42,606 nt of DNA from Candidatus Gastranaerophilales bacterium (GTDB lineage: Bacteria > Cyanobacteriota > Vampirovibrionia > Gastranaerophilales > Gastranaerophilaceae), in NCBI GenBank assembly GCA_944326115.1, contig CALVCQ010000019.1:1-42606 (forward strand), in the 5' to 3' direction. A program made the translations under genes and the position numbers. Shown piece after piece: positions 1 through 8,882 of this stretch. A model generated the notes under the pieces. That model searched no databases, had not been told where the DNA came from, and saw only the letters and a program-made list of their open reading frames with translations. The number at the start of each line of letters is the position of its first letter. Positions within the stretch are counted from its first letter, which is position 1.

Positions 1-1
1 T

Positions 2-3000
2 CCGGACAATCTTACACTGCATCCGGAAGTACCCGAAGATCATCAGGCTAATATATTTACACAAAAGCCGCAGGAGCATCATATAGTGCAATTGGAAGAA
101 GCACCTCAAGCACCGATAAGAGATGCAGCGCAGGAAGATGTTGATGTATTCTATTCTGCTGCAGATGAAATGAAACTGAAAAACGCAAAAGAGGATTTTG
201 CAAAATTACTTGAAAAAGACGGTTTTAGCAAAGACTATATTAATAATATATTGTCTTTTACAACTAAAGAAAATTTTGATTTAGTCAATAAATTTTACAC
301 TACTCTAAGTTTAAGAGATTGTGGTGGCTGCGAGAATTTTAAAATTATATTGTCTAGAGCAAAAAATAGTAAAGAATATCAGGATTTTGTAAATCACATT
401 TTGGATGATAGTTCATTCGTAAGAGAACATAAAAAAGAAGTTGGTAAAATATTAGCAGCTACTACAGATAACAATATTGAATTATCAAATTGGTTTTATG
501 AAAATTATGAAAGATTATGTGATGGCGTTCGTTATTCTGTTCCTCAAGTGTTGACTTGTATAGCAAAAAAAGACCATGCTAAGTATTTCACAACCCAATT
601 TTCTAAAGCCACAGATAACCAACTTAGCTCCTTTGAACGTTTTCATGAACTTTTTGATAAAGTTAAAGAGAAACTATTGATGACAGAATTTCAGAATGCT
701 ACAGGGTGTTCTTATGATGAAATTCCTCAGTATTGTCTGAATTTTGACAATATATCATTAGCCTGTGACATGTACAAAGACCCTGAATTCCCGAATGAGT
801 ATATTAAAGATGTATTGCATAAGGCAAGGAATACAGATGATATGGAATTTGCAGGTCAGTATCGTGATCTTTTAAAAAACATGTACAACGACCCTGATTT
901 CCCGAATGAGTATATTAAAGATGTATTGATCAAGGTAAATAGCGCAAACGATATGGAATTTGCAGGTCAGGTTCGTGACTTTGCAAGAGACATGTACAAC
1001 GACCCCAAATTCCCAAAAGATAAGATAGGCACTACGTTGGCATGCTGCGTCAAAAAGGACGATATAGACTTTGCAAAAGAATTAATCGAATCTGATTTTT
1101 CGAAAGAGTATATCGGGCATGTAGTGTATTACAAAAATAAAAACAATATAGATATAGACGAAGCAAGAGAACTTTGCCGTATGAGTGCGCAGGGTGAGAT
1201 TTCTGCTTCTTTGATACCTATAATATTGGAGAATAAAATTCCAAAAGAAAACATACAAAAAATGCTGCAAGTTATGGGTAAAGATAATGTTAATAGTCTA
1301 TCGGATGCAGATTTTGCTATAGCAGATGGTTTTATTGATTTATACGGAAAGAAAAGTATAAACGAAATATCTATGGCAGACAAAAGAGAACTGATAAGAA
1401 AACTGGTTTCAAGTAATACAGGAATGTTTGGCATCAGTGATAAAATGAAGAAGAATTTCCCTCTTATTCCGACAAATACAGAAGAATACTGCTCGCTGCT
1501 TTCTTCCATAGTTAAATCTTTAGGGGTTGATATTCGTACAATAGAACCGCCTTCAAGAATAAAAGAATTTAACAACAATGTTTCAGAACTCTCGTCATCC
1601 TTGGCAAGAATACCGGACTCAGAGTTTGCTAACCTTCAAATAAGTCTTGATTATACAAAAGATGATTTTGTATCAGATGTGCTTGCCAGAGTAAAAGATC
1701 TCTCCCCTAACGAGCAGCAAAAAGTCTATGATTATTTCGGATTTGAACTTCAAAAAAATGAGAATAACAAAACAACAGGTTATGCAATTATCGGTTATCC
1801 GATAAATTTAAATAACGGCAAGAAATTGGCAGAAATAACAGATCCTAGAACAAAAGCAGTAGTGGAAGAATTAAGACACGATGTTGTCAGATTTTCTGAA
1901 CAAAATCCGATAAAATGCAACAACCCTCAGGTAGAAAAATTGTTGAATGAAATAATAGATGTCATGCCTGAAATGAGAACAGAAATAGGAAAGAAACAAC
2001 ATGGTACGCACGATTATGATGTATTTCAGCATTCACTTAAGGTTATGCAAAAAATTGCCCAGAATCCAAAATTTCAGACACTAAATGAATCAGACCAAAA
2101 AATAATGATGCTTGCATCAATGCTGCACGATATCACAAAAGGTGAAGGCGTCAGCGATCCGACACATGCAAAACAGGGCAGTTTTGATGCATTTTATATC
2201 TCTAAAAAATTCAACTTAACGAGGGAAGAAGAAACCAAACTCTATACACTTATACGACATCACGAATGGCTGGGATTCGTAAACAGTGCAAAATCGGAAG
2301 GTGTCTTGACAAAACGTTTGCAGTCAGTCGCTTTCGACCTTCAAAATGACAATTTATTTGATATGTCATTGATGTTTACACATGCGGATTTACAGGCTGT
2401 AAAGAAAGATAATACATTCCATGATACAACACAAGGAGAGACAAGAGCCAGATTTGACGGAGAAACAAGAGTCTTTGACAAATCACAAGGTTCTCCCGTA
2501 AGCCATGGACAGGCAGCAGATATCTATGCGCAGAGAATCCGCGGATATATTGAAGAACTCAAAATATCACAGCCTTTGCTTCCTGTAACAAAATTCCCCA
2601 AAGCAGATAGAATTAATAGCGCAATAACCGTAGTAAACCCTGACGGCAGTACAAATATTAAAGGCGTATACAAACGCCCTGACGGTCTTATTGTAATTAA
2701 ATATAATGAAGTCGAAGACTGGGAAAAAATCGGATTCCCGAAAGGTTCAGTTTCCCGGGGTTATACATCTGTAGGAAAATCAAATAAACACAATGAACAA
2801 TATACAGATGAAGTTAATACCGGAAATATAAAATTCTTTGTACACGGACTTGATTATGAAAATCAACTGACAAAGTTCGATGCATTTTCTCTGTTAGATT
2901 CGGATGCACTTTTGTCACTCAGTTATGCGGAAAGAGTGGAATCAAAATATCATTTCTTCCGTCCTCAAGGTGTATTACTTGATTTTGATACAAAATATAT

Positions 3001-3460
3001 ATACGGCGGCGGAGAAACAGATGCCGGCTCAGGCTATCGTAAGTCTGTGGATCTTTTTAAAAGAGATTATGTATTCGGAGGTGTCCGACAGGGCGACAGA
3101 GTATTCGTTTCAAATCTTATAAAAGAAGCAACAGGAATGAATGACGCTGAATATGTAAAATTTGTAGAAGCCAATAGAAACAAATCATTTACGGAAATAG
3201 AACCCGCAGAATACAGAGAGCCAATTATTAAGGTTTTTGCTTCTATTAATTCAAGAATAAGAAAAGGCGGTGACAGAGCATACAATGAAATGTATGGTTC
3301 AAACCCCAGAGAAGTAATGGGTGTATTTGCTTATAGCATAGGTGCTAAAGATAATGAAGGAGCCGTCGGCAATCCGATACAATTCCTAACATCACGCACT
3401 GAATTTTTACAAAGATATGCACTGGAACATAATATACCGTTTGTTATCTTCGGCGACTAG
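2..3460 (+). CDS. Large HD-domain protein with tandem repeats, 5'-truncated by the window
   Basis: The reading frame is open from base 2, with no stop upstream of the first possible start (GTG at 86), so the gene begins outside the window and at least 1152 residues are visible. The N-terminal half is helical and holds 37-residue repeats with a core like MYNDPDFPNEYIKDV. The centre carries a complete HD metal-phosphohydrolase signature: FQHSL (His codon at 2030), LHDITKG (His-Asp codons at 2126-2131), THAKQGS, then RHHEW and a later THADLQ. The HDxxK form resembles the HD domain of CCA-adding enzymes and other nucleotide phosphohydrolases. The last ~300 residues are not a family I recognise. 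No signal peptide can be judged because the N-terminus is missing. A hydrolytic activity on a phosphorylated nucleotide or RNA is inferred; the substrate is unknown. Confidence 0.8.
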   Translation, partial: PDNLTLHPEVPEDHQANIFTQKPQEHHIVQLEEAPQAPIRDAAQEDVDVFYSAADEMKLKNAKEDFAKLLEKDGFSKDYINNILSFTTKENFDLVNKFYTTLSLRDCGGCENFKIILSRAKNSKEYQDFVNHILDDSSFVREHKKEVGKILAATTDNNIELSNWFYENYERLCDGVRYSVPQVLTCIAKKDHAKYFTTQFSKATDNQLSSFERFHELFDKVKEKLLMTEFQNATGCSYDEIPQYCLNFDNISLACDMYKDPEFPNEYIKDVLHKARNTDDMEFAGQYRDLLKNMYNDPDFPNEYIKDVLIKVNSANDMEFAGQVRDFARDMYNDPKFPKDKIGTTLACCVKKDDIDFAKELIESDFSKEYIGHVVYYKNKNNIDIDEARELCRMSAQGEISASLIPIILENKIPKENIQKMLQVMGKDNVNSLSDADFAIADGFIDLYGKKSINEISMADKRELIRKLVSSNTGMFGISDKMKKNFPLIPTNTEEYCSLLSSIVKSLGVDIRTIEPPSRIKEFNNNVSELSSSLARIPDSEFANLQISLDYTKDDFVSDVLARVKDLSPNEQQKVYDYFGFELQKNENNKTTGYAIIGYPINLNNGKKLAEITDPRTKAVVEELRHDVVRFSEQNPIKCNNPQVEKLLNEIIDVMPEMRTEIGKKQHGTHDYDVFQHSLKVMQKIAQNPKFQTLNESDQKIMMLASMLHDITKGEGVSDPTHAKQGSFDAFYISKKFNLTREEETKLYTLIRHHEWLGFVNSAKSEGVLTKRLQSVAFDLQNDNLFDMSLMFTHADLQAVKKDNTFHDTTQGETRARFDGETRVFDKSQGSPVSHGQAADIYAQRIRGYIEELKISQPLLPVTKFPKADRINSAITVVNPDGSTNIKGVYKRPDGLIVIKYNEVEDWEKIGFPKGSVSRGYTSVGKSNKHNEQYTDEVNTGNIKFFVHGLDYENQLTKFDAFSLLDSDALLSLSYAERVESKYHFFRPQGVLLDFDTKYIYGGGETDAGSGYRKSVDLFKRDYVFGGVRQGDRVFVSNLIKEATGMNDAEYVKFVEANRNKSFTEIEPAEYREPIIKVFASINSRIRKGGDRAYNEMYGSNPREVMGVFAYSIGAKDNEGAVGNPIQFLTSRTEFLQRYALEHNIPFVIFGD
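770..1024 (+). repeat. In-frame 111-bp tandem repeats inside the HD-protein gene
   Basis: Three copies begin at ATG triplets 770, 881 and 992, so the period is exactly 111 bp (37 codons). Copies one and two are nearly identical at DNA level (shared stretches such as CCGAATGAGTATATTAAAG and GATATGGAATTTGCAGGTCA). The third copy is visible only in its first half. A degenerate fourth copy (SDFSKEYIGHV) follows near 1095. The DNA-level identity points to recent unit duplication. Confidence 0.85.
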
Positions 3461-3780
3461 CTTAAACTGAACCAACAACCGTGATAGACAATAAAATCTG
3501 TTATAAAAACCAAGGACTTATACGGCAAATTCTGCAGATACTATGAATGGTCCGTCATTATATTAAATCTGTCATCGAATTATGTAACACTGTCTGAGAC
3601 GGCTTCGCTTGTACTCAAGAGTATCCTGATGCATACAAGAATGACAGGTTGATTTTATGACAATATTAAAATACAGCATATATATGATGAAGATATATTG
3701 TTCAATTATTAAGATTACTATAGGGGAAGTTGCATATTAATAGAGGTTATGCGTTTCCTGTTTGATTAGGGGAATTTACT
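3461..3780 (+). other. Intergenic region upstream of the flagellar operon
   Basis: No credible gene is visible on either strand. Around 3590-3650 lies a degenerate repeat-like stretch containing ATACAAGAATGACAGG (3633-3648), which recurs with one change near 22760. The last 60 bases presumably hold the leader of the operon starting at 3781, with AGGGGAA as ribosome binding site. I could not identify a clear sigma-70 or sigma-28 promoter. Confidence 0.5.
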
Positions 3781-4995
3781 TTGCTGACGAGGGAAGAGAA
3801 CGAAAATATTACATCTGAATTTTCTAAAAACCTGAAACTCAGTTATGAATGGTTTAATGAAAACTTTACACAAAAAGTAATAGATACTTTTTGTGAATTC
3901 TGGGGTGAACCTGCTGATGTAAAGCTTATCAGCATAAGTGAAAATACCAGTATTCTGTCTCAGGGTGAAGAGTTTTTTGTAACACAGATAAGACTAAATA
4001 AAGAGCTTTCCGTGTTTATAAGACTGTCAAAAAAACTTGTTAAAAATCTGCTTGAAAGAACACTGGGTCCAAACGGAAAAACTTTTAATATTGAAAAAAT
4101 AACTGATCTTGAGGCAAAAATACTTACCGGATTTGATGACTTTTTGTACAAAAATATTAGTGAAAATATTAAGCAGGGCAATGAGTTACGGACTACAAAC
4201 AATTATAACGAATGCAATCTTACCTTCTTTTTAAGAGCAGATAATTACACTCTCGGCAAAATAGTTATAAAAATTCCCGTAGTTGCAATTATTCCCGAAC
4301 AGCTTCAATTGAATGAAGAAAAGTTTACCATTGCTGATTTTCAATCTCAAACAGCCGAAGTTAATTTGAATGTCGGACACACAAGACTCAGACTCAGTGA
4401 TTTAAAGCATCTGGAAGCGGGGGATCTGGTTGTGCTGGAGCACAGCAAGTCCTCAATAATGACTTTGAAATATAAAAATTTTTCAAAACGTATAAAAGTT
4501 GCTCCGAAACCTGAAATAATGATAGACGGAGAGTTTGATGACAGCGGACAAAACCCGAAAGGAGATAATATGCCGGATTATAATATGTGGGATACAATAC
4601 AGGTCGATATTGGCGCTGAATTTGAAAAAGTGAAATTGACTCTCGGCGAATTAAAACAAATATCAGAGGGGCTTGTTATTGATATAGGTTCTGTTTATGA
4701 CAACAAAATTGATCTGAAAGTCGAAAACAAAATTGTTGCCTCAGGAGAATTGGTCATTATAAATGATAGGTACGGGGTCAAAATTAATGAAATATTTACA
4801 GATGAAAAAGAACGTGCCTCGCAAAATATTGTACGGGATTCTGACGAAGTGCCAGAGGAGCAAGAAATACAAGAAGATGAAAACTCTACAGATGAAACTC
4901 CTTTAATAGAACAGTCTCCTCAAGAGGAATCTGCTGTAAATGAAGAAGAAAATTTTGACTACTCGGATTTTGATGTAGATGACGAAGACATATAA
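3781..4995 (+). CDS. FliM/FliN-family C-ring protein with two SpoA domains
   Basis: This 404-residue protein has two SpoA (surface presentation of antigens) domains in one chain. The first, about residues 193-250, contains VGHTRLRLSDLKHLEAGDLVVL. The second, about 270-340, contains KVKLTLGELKQISEGLVIDI. SpoA domains build the flagellar C-ring (FliM, FliN) or the sorting platform of type III secretion (YscQ/Spa33). The first 180 residues may be a divergent FliM-type middle domain. A very acidic tail (341-404) follows. The start is TTG at 3781, preceded by AGGGG at 8 bases. It leads an operon with fliO, fliP, fliQ and fliR, which supports a flagellar role. The tandem arrangement is closer to YscQ than to classical separate FliM and FliN. 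Confidence 0.8.
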   Translation: MLTREENENITSEFSKNLKLSYEWFNENFTQKVIDTFCEFWGEPADVKLISISENTSILSQGEEFFVTQIRLNKELSVFIRLSKKLVKNLLERTLGPNGKTFNIEKITDLEAKILTGFDDFLYKNISENIKQGNELRTTNNYNECNLTFFLRADNYTLGKIVIKIPVVAIIPEQLQLNEEKFTIADFQSQTAEVNLNVGHTRLRLSDLKHLEAGDLVVLEHSKSSIMTLKYKNFSKRIKVAPKPEIMIDGEFDDSGQNPKGDNMPDYNMWDTIQVDIGAEFEKVKLTLGELKQISEGLVIDIGSVYDNKIDLKVENKIVASGELVIINDRYGVKINEIFTDEKERASQNIVRDSDEVPEEQEIQEDENSTDETPLIEQSPQEESAVNEEENFDYSDFDVDDEDI

Positions 4996-5010
4996 ATACA
5001 GGATTTTATT

Positions 5011-5457
5011 ATGGGAATATATCTTATAAATTTTTTGGTTTATTCAATGGCAATGGTAGGGCTTTTGTTTGTATGCCTTATGGTTTACAAAAAAACAATG
5101 GTCAATAACCATGCAAAGAAAAACACTGAAGATCTGTCAGTTGAAAATGCATTAAATCTTTCTCCCAGAAAAATGATTTATGTAATAAAAGCAGGAGATG
5201 AAAAGTTCTTGATTGCTGCAGATGCGGAAAGAACAAGCTTCCTTGCCAAATTAAATTCAAATAAATTACAAGATTTTCAGTGCATACCGGATATCTCAAA
5301 AACTAATCCTTCCGGTTTTGTAAACAAAGAAACAACAAAAAATACCGTAGATTATACGGAAGTTATGAATTCAATTAACAGAGCTTCTCATAAACAGCCT
5401 GTTATGAAAGAAATTCTAAGAAAGTTGGATGAGCGGGAAAACTCCGCACAAACATAA
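5011..5457 (+). CDS. fliO: FliO-like flagellar export accessory protein
   Basis: This is a 148-residue protein with one N-terminal membrane segment (about residues 5-27) and a short cytoplasmic domain. The segment ENALNLSPRKMIYVIKAG followed by EKFLIAADAERTSFLAKL matches the FliO pattern, in which a processed loop and a beta strand precede a self-monitoring motif ending in xLL. FliO helps assemble the FliP ring of the export gate. Its position directly before fliP is the usual one. It begins 15 bases after the SpoA protein and ends 16 bases before the chosen fliP start. Sequence conservation in FliO is weak, so the call rests largely on topology and context. Confidence 0.72.
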   Translation: MGIYLINFLVYSMAMVGLLFVCLMVYKKTMVNNHAKKNTEDLSVENALNLSPRKMIYVIKAGDEKFLIAADAERTSFLAKLNSNKLQDFQCIPDISKTNPSGFVNKETTKNTVDYTEVMNSINRASHKQPVMKEILRKLDERENSAQT

Positions 5458-5473
5458 AAATAAGGACAGAAAA

Positions 5474-6115
5474 ATGGAAAGTGTAATAAAAGATTTAAAT
5501 CCTGTTTTGCAAATGCTGCTTGTTATGACGGTATTTTCTATGCTGCCGTTTTTATTTACATGTATGACGAGCTTTTTGCGCTATACCATAGTCTTTTCAA
5601 TGCTAAAACAGGCGCTCGGAACTCAACAGGTACCTCCGGGGATTGTATTGATAGGTTTATCATTGATTTTAACAATTTACACAATGAGTCCTGTTTTTTC
5701 AAAGATGTGGGAAATGGGTTCTGTTCCGTATCAAAAAAATGGTGATATAGTAGCTGCACTTTCAGAAGGCTCAAAGCCGCTGAAAGAATTCATGATGAAA
5801 CAAACAAGACAGTCTGATATGACATTTTTTATTCAGTTATCCGGTGCACCAAAGCCTAAAACACCGGATGATATCACTATCTGGCAGGTTGCACCGGCTT
5901 ATATTATAAGTGAATTAAAAACCGCATTTGAAATAGGTTTTGTAATCTATGTTCCGTTTATTGTACTTGATTTGATTGTGGCAAACGTGCTGTTGGCACT
6001 CGGTATGTTTATGCTGTCACCCACAATTATATCACTCCCGTTTAAATTATTGATATTTATAGCTGTAGACGGGTGGAGTATGATAGTACACGGACTTGCA
6101 ACAAGCTTTAATTAG
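5474..6115 (+). CDS. fliP: Flagellar export gate protein FliP
   Basis: FliP forms the pentameric core of the flagellar type III export channel in the inner membrane. The protein shows the diagnostic stretches MLPFLFTCMTSFLRYTIVFSMLKQALGTQQVPP and, near the C-terminus, FEIGFVIYVPFIVLDLIVANVLLALGMFMLSP, with four membrane helices. I chose ATG 5474 (213 residues) because AAGGACAG lies 4-5 bases upstream. An in-frame ATG at 5429 would overlap fliO by 29 bases and add a lysine-rich extension without a good binding site. No cleavable signal peptide is obvious with the chosen start. It is followed 15 bases later by fliQ. Confidence 0.95.
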   Translation: MESVIKDLNPVLQMLLVMTVFSMLPFLFTCMTSFLRYTIVFSMLKQALGTQQVPPGIVLIGLSLILTIYTMSPVFSKMWEMGSVPYQKNGDIVAALSEGSKPLKEFMMKQTRQSDMTFFIQLSGAPKPKTPDDITIWQVAPAYIISELKTAFEIGFVIYVPFIVLDLIVANVLLALGMFMLSPTIISLPFKLLIFIAVDGWSMIVHGLATSFN

Positions 6116-6130
6116 CGAGGATAAACAATT

Positions 6131-6625
6131 ATGGAAATATTAATGGAATACATGGGTAAAGGACTTATAACAATGCTGATGATATCTATGCCATGTGTGC
6201 TTGTTGCAGCGGGTGTGGGTCTTGTTGTCGGTATATTGCAGGCTGTTACACAGGTTCAAGAACAGACAATTGCCGCTGCGCCAAAAATTCTTGCTGTATT
6301 TTTGGTGCTTATGATTATGGGTATGGGGTATATAAAACTTTTGACCAATCTTTTAGGAGAGGGGTTTCAGCTTGCTTTTAACCAGATTCCAGCTGCCGAT
6401 AGTTTTGTTCTTTCATCGAATTATCATAAATATACACGTCCGTTTAATGATGAATTTAAGCAGGGTGCGGGAAGATTTGACAAACAGGAAATAGGCGATA
6501 TTATGAGAAATCCAGGTAAAATTCCGTTCATTGACTATAATTCCAAAACAAAACATTATCCCTCTGACAGAATGCCGAATCCTACGCCTAATTTGATTGA
6601 ACGAAACGCTATAATGAGCAGGTAA
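6131..6625 (+). CDS. fliQ: Flagellar export gate protein FliQ with long C-terminal extension
   Basis: FliQ is a small two-helix protein that wraps the FliP-FliR channel. The first ~90 residues match the family: MGKGLITMLMISMPCVLVAAGVGLVVGILQAVTQVQEQT, then a second helix and GEGFQLAFNQIP. FliQ is usually near 90 residues; here 164 are encoded. The extra ~75 residues are polar, rich in Asn, Pro, Lys and Arg, and have no membrane segment. The reading frame has no sign of a frameshift joining another gene. GAGGAT precedes the ATG. The extension could dock onto another export component; this is a guess. Confidence 0.93.
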   Translation: MEILMEYMGKGLITMLMISMPCVLVAAGVGLVVGILQAVTQVQEQTIAAAPKILAVFLVLMIMGMGYIKLLTNLLGEGFQLAFNQIPAADSFVLSSNYHKYTRPFNDEFKQGAGRFDKQEIGDIMRNPGKIPFIDYNSKTKHYPSDRMPNPTPNLIERNAIMSR

Positions 6626-6632
6626 TAATAAA

Positions 6633-6992
6633 ATGAAAAAAAATATTTTTATTACATTGATACTTTCTTTAATTTTAGGCTGGAACAGTTTTTCTTCAGC
6701 TGCGACGGATGTTATAAATCTGCATACTGACAGTGCTTATATTATGAGTGTACAAAATCGTCCTATGCAATTAAAAGTTTCTAATGAAAATGTGATAAAA
6801 GCTGAGGTTGTCACAGATTTGTATACACCTGAATCCCAAATAGTAATAAGGAGCTTTGAAGAAGGTATTTCTTATGTAACTTTTAAAATTAAAGGTACAA
6901 TGCAAACCATAAAGGTGCTGGTAGATGACAAAGCTCCTGTGGATAAAAATTTAACAGAAATTGACAGGGTGAAGGAGTCTGATAACAGGTGA
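6633..6992 (+). CDS. Secreted protein with pilus/secretin-type N domain, inserted between fliQ and fliR
   Basis: This is a 119-residue protein with a signal peptide (MKKNIFITLILSLILGWNSFSSAA). The mature part, about residues 28-100, reads as INLHTDSAYIMSVQNRPMQLKVSNENVIKAE, then IVIRSFEEGISYVTFKI and KVLVDD. This fits the T2SS-T3SS_pil_N / CpaC N-terminal fold (a lead strand that meets the membrane, a valine-rich core, a G-x-S/T turn), a domain usually found at the start of secretins or pilus proteins. Here it stands alone. Its stop overlaps the fliR start (GTGA), so it is co-translated with the export gate. A periplasmic role at the base of the export gate or rod is inferred. The family match is by eye and not certain. 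Confidence 0.6.
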   Translation: MKKNIFITLILSLILGWNSFSSAATDVINLHTDSAYIMSVQNRPMQLKVSNENVIKAEVVTDLYTPESQIVIRSFEEGISYVTFKIKGTMQTIKVLVDDKAPVDKNLTEIDRVKESDNR

Positions 6993-7771
6993 TAGATGCA
7001 GTATTAGAAGCCTTTCCAAAATATTTTCCGGAAATAAATGCCGCATTAGGCGGCGGTATTATGATTTTTGCAAGAATTTTAGGTTTTGTCCGTTTTGCTC
7101 CGGTGTTAAACAGAAAAGAAATTCCTGGCATGATAAAGCTTTCCTTTGCCTTGATACTTACTATTATTTTAATGATGACAATAAAACCGGAACCTGTACC
7201 TCACGGTGAGTCCCTGCTTTTGGGCATAATATTAAATACTGTTGGCGGTATGATTATCGGCTTTATAGCCAACTGCATTGTTCAGGCAATTTCTGCCGCA
7301 GGTGATATGATTAACATGCAAATGGGTTTGTCATCAGCAATGGTTCTGGACCCTACGGTAGGTGCACAGGTATCCATTCTCGGTAATTTTTTCGGATTGC
7401 TTGCTGTTATTCTGTTTATCCATGTAGGTGGGATATACTGGTTGATAAATGCTTTGCACAGAAGTTTTGAGGTATTCCCGATGTATTCTCATGTTATTCC
7501 TCTGGATAAAATGATTAATAAGGAATATTTGATAACAATTACTTCAAATGTGCTTTTTGTAGGATTGCAAATCGCTTCGCCGGTGCTGCTTGCAACTCTG
7601 GGGCAGGATTTGATTCTCGGTATTATTTCAAAAACAGCACCGCAGGTAAACGTTTTTCAATTGAGCTTTCTTTTTAAACCTGTTTTAGGTGCAGCAATAT
7701 TACTTTGGATTATGCCCGTTATAGTCAATGTAATCAATGACTATTTTATTTCTTTTGCAAAAATATTCTGA
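6989..7771 (+). CDS. fliR: Flagellar export gate protein FliR
   Basis: This is a 260-residue membrane protein matching FliR: ILGFVRFAPVLNRKEIPGMIKLSFALILTIIL, then QAISAAGDMINMQMGLSSAMVLDP and FLFKPVLGAAILLWIMP. FliR joins FliP and FliQ to form the export channel. The GTG start at 6989 overlaps the TGA of the upstream gene by four bases, so translational coupling is likely. In many genomes flhB and flhA follow fliR; here the operon ends and a convergent ABC gene follows at 7812. The switch protein, FliO, P, Q and R are therefore present here, while FlhA, FlhB, FliI and FliF must be elsewhere if the flagellum is complete. Confidence 0.95.
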   Translation: MIDAVLEAFPKYFPEINAALGGGIMIFARILGFVRFAPVLNRKEIPGMIKLSFALILTIILMMTIKPEPVPHGESLLLGIILNTVGGMIIGFIANCIVQAISAAGDMINMQMGLSSAMVLDPTVGAQVSILGNFFGLLAVILFIHVGGIYWLINALHRSFEVFPMYSHVIPLDKMINKEYLITITSNVLFVGLQIASPVLLATLGQDLILGIISKTAPQVNVFQLSFLFKPVLGAAILLWIMPVIVNVINDYFISFAKIF

Positions 7772-7811
7772 ATTTCTCAAAAACTACAGACCGTGAATGT
7801 ATACAATAGTT

Positions 7812-8867
7812 TTAAAGTCTTTGGTTTGTTTGTGAATCAAAGAAAAGAAAATCACCCGTATTAAATTTTAAAGCAATTTCTTTTCCGAATTCTTTTTGTG
7901 CATCAATTTTTGCACTGCATTTGGCTCCGTTTACATTAAAATATACGATTTTTTCACTGCCCAGCATTTCTGAAATGTCAACATCTGTTCTGAATTCATA
8001 ATTAGGAGACAATGATTCCATTTTCTCCGGTCTTATACCGACAATAATTTCTTCACGATTTTGTATAAGATTTTTCTGTTCTTCAGTCAGATAAATAATA
8101 TAATCGTTAAATTTAACGGTTCCGTTTTCAACTTTCGATTTTATAAAATTCATCGAAGGAGAACCTAAAAATCCGCCTACAAAAGTATTTGCAGGGCTGT
8201 AATATATCTTTTCCGGTTCATCGACCTGCTGGATAACACCTTTATCAAGGACAACGATTCTGTCGCCCATGGTCAAAGCTTCTGTCTGGTCATGTGTAAC
8301 GTAGATAAAGGTTGTTTGTAGTTTTTCGTGAAGTTTTTTGATTTCGGAGCGCATCTGTACACGCAGTTTGGCATCCAGATTTGACAATGGTTCATCCATC
8401 AAAAATACTTTTGGTTTCCTGACAATTGCACGACCGAGGGCAACTCTTTGCCGCTGACCTCCGGAGAGCTGTTTTGGTCTTCTTTCTAAATATTCTGTAA
8501 GATTTAGGATTTCTGCTGCTTCTTTAACTTTTTTTTCTATTTCTTCTTTTTTTAAATTTCTCATTTTTAGCGGAAATGCAATATTTTCATATACACTCAT
8601 GTGAGGATAAAGAGCGTAACTCTGAAAAACAAATGCAATATCTCTGTCTTTAGGGTGGATATTATTAACACACCTGTCGCCAATATATATTTCTCCGGAG
8701 GTAATATCTTCTAATCCTGCAATCATTCGTAAAATTGTGGATTTGCCGCAGCCTGATGAGCCGACCAGCACAAGAAACTCTTTGTCCTCTATTTCAAGAG
8801 ATATGTTATCAATAATAGTTTTTGTATCATATTTTTTTACTACATTTTTTAATGTAACATTTGCCAT
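7812..8867 (-). CDS. CUT1-type sugar ABC transporter ATPase (MalK/UgpC/MsmX-like)
   Basis: This 351-residue ATPase shows Walker A (GSSGCGKST), a Q-loop ([22 protein letters not shown]), the signature [15 protein letters not shown], Walker B with [17 protein letters not shown], and the H-loop ([10 protein letters not shown]). The C-terminal part has the extra TOBE-type domain ([10 protein letters not shown]) found in ATPases that energise oligosaccharide or glycerol-phosphate importers. GGAG lies upstream of the ATG. It follows the histidine-kinase-like gene by 15 bases and is likely co-transcribed with it. No permease genes are in the window, so it may act as a shared ATPase, as MsmX or MsiK do. 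The binding protein at 12456 is a plausible partner. Confidence 0.9.
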   Translation of the reverse strand: MANVTLKNVVKKYDTKTIIDNISLEIEDKEFLVLVGSSGCGKSTILRMIAGLEDITSGEIYIGDRCVNNIHPKDRDIAFVFQSYALYPHMSVYENIAFPLKMRNLKKEEIEKKVKEAAEILNLTEYLERRPKQLSGGQRQRVALGRAIVRKPKVFLMDEPLSNLDAKLRVQMRSEIKKLHEKLQTTFIYVTHDQTEALTMGDRIVVLDKGVIQQVDEPEKIYYSPANTFVGGFLGSPSMNFIKSKVENGTVKFNDYIIYLTEEQKNLIQNREEIIVGIRPEKMESLSPNYEFRTDVDISEMLGSEKIVYFNVNGAKCSAKIDAQKEFGKEIALKFNTGDFLFFDSQTNQRL

Positions 8868-8882
8868 AGCAATCTCCGGTTG

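Noticed and set aside
5429-5473. Upstream FliP start adding 15 basic residues
   Set aside because: It overlaps fliO and lacks a ribosome binding site; AAGGACAG points to ATG 5474.
3781-7771. Virulence-type injectisome instead of flagellar export
   Set aside because: FliO is specific to flagella, and a second cluster supplies flgB, flgC, flgF/flgG and fliE.
7780-7813. Hairpin AAAACTA / TAGTTTT between fliR and the ABC ATPase gene
   Set aside because: Seven A-T-rich pairs with a 20-base loop and no T tract; too weak to call a terminator.
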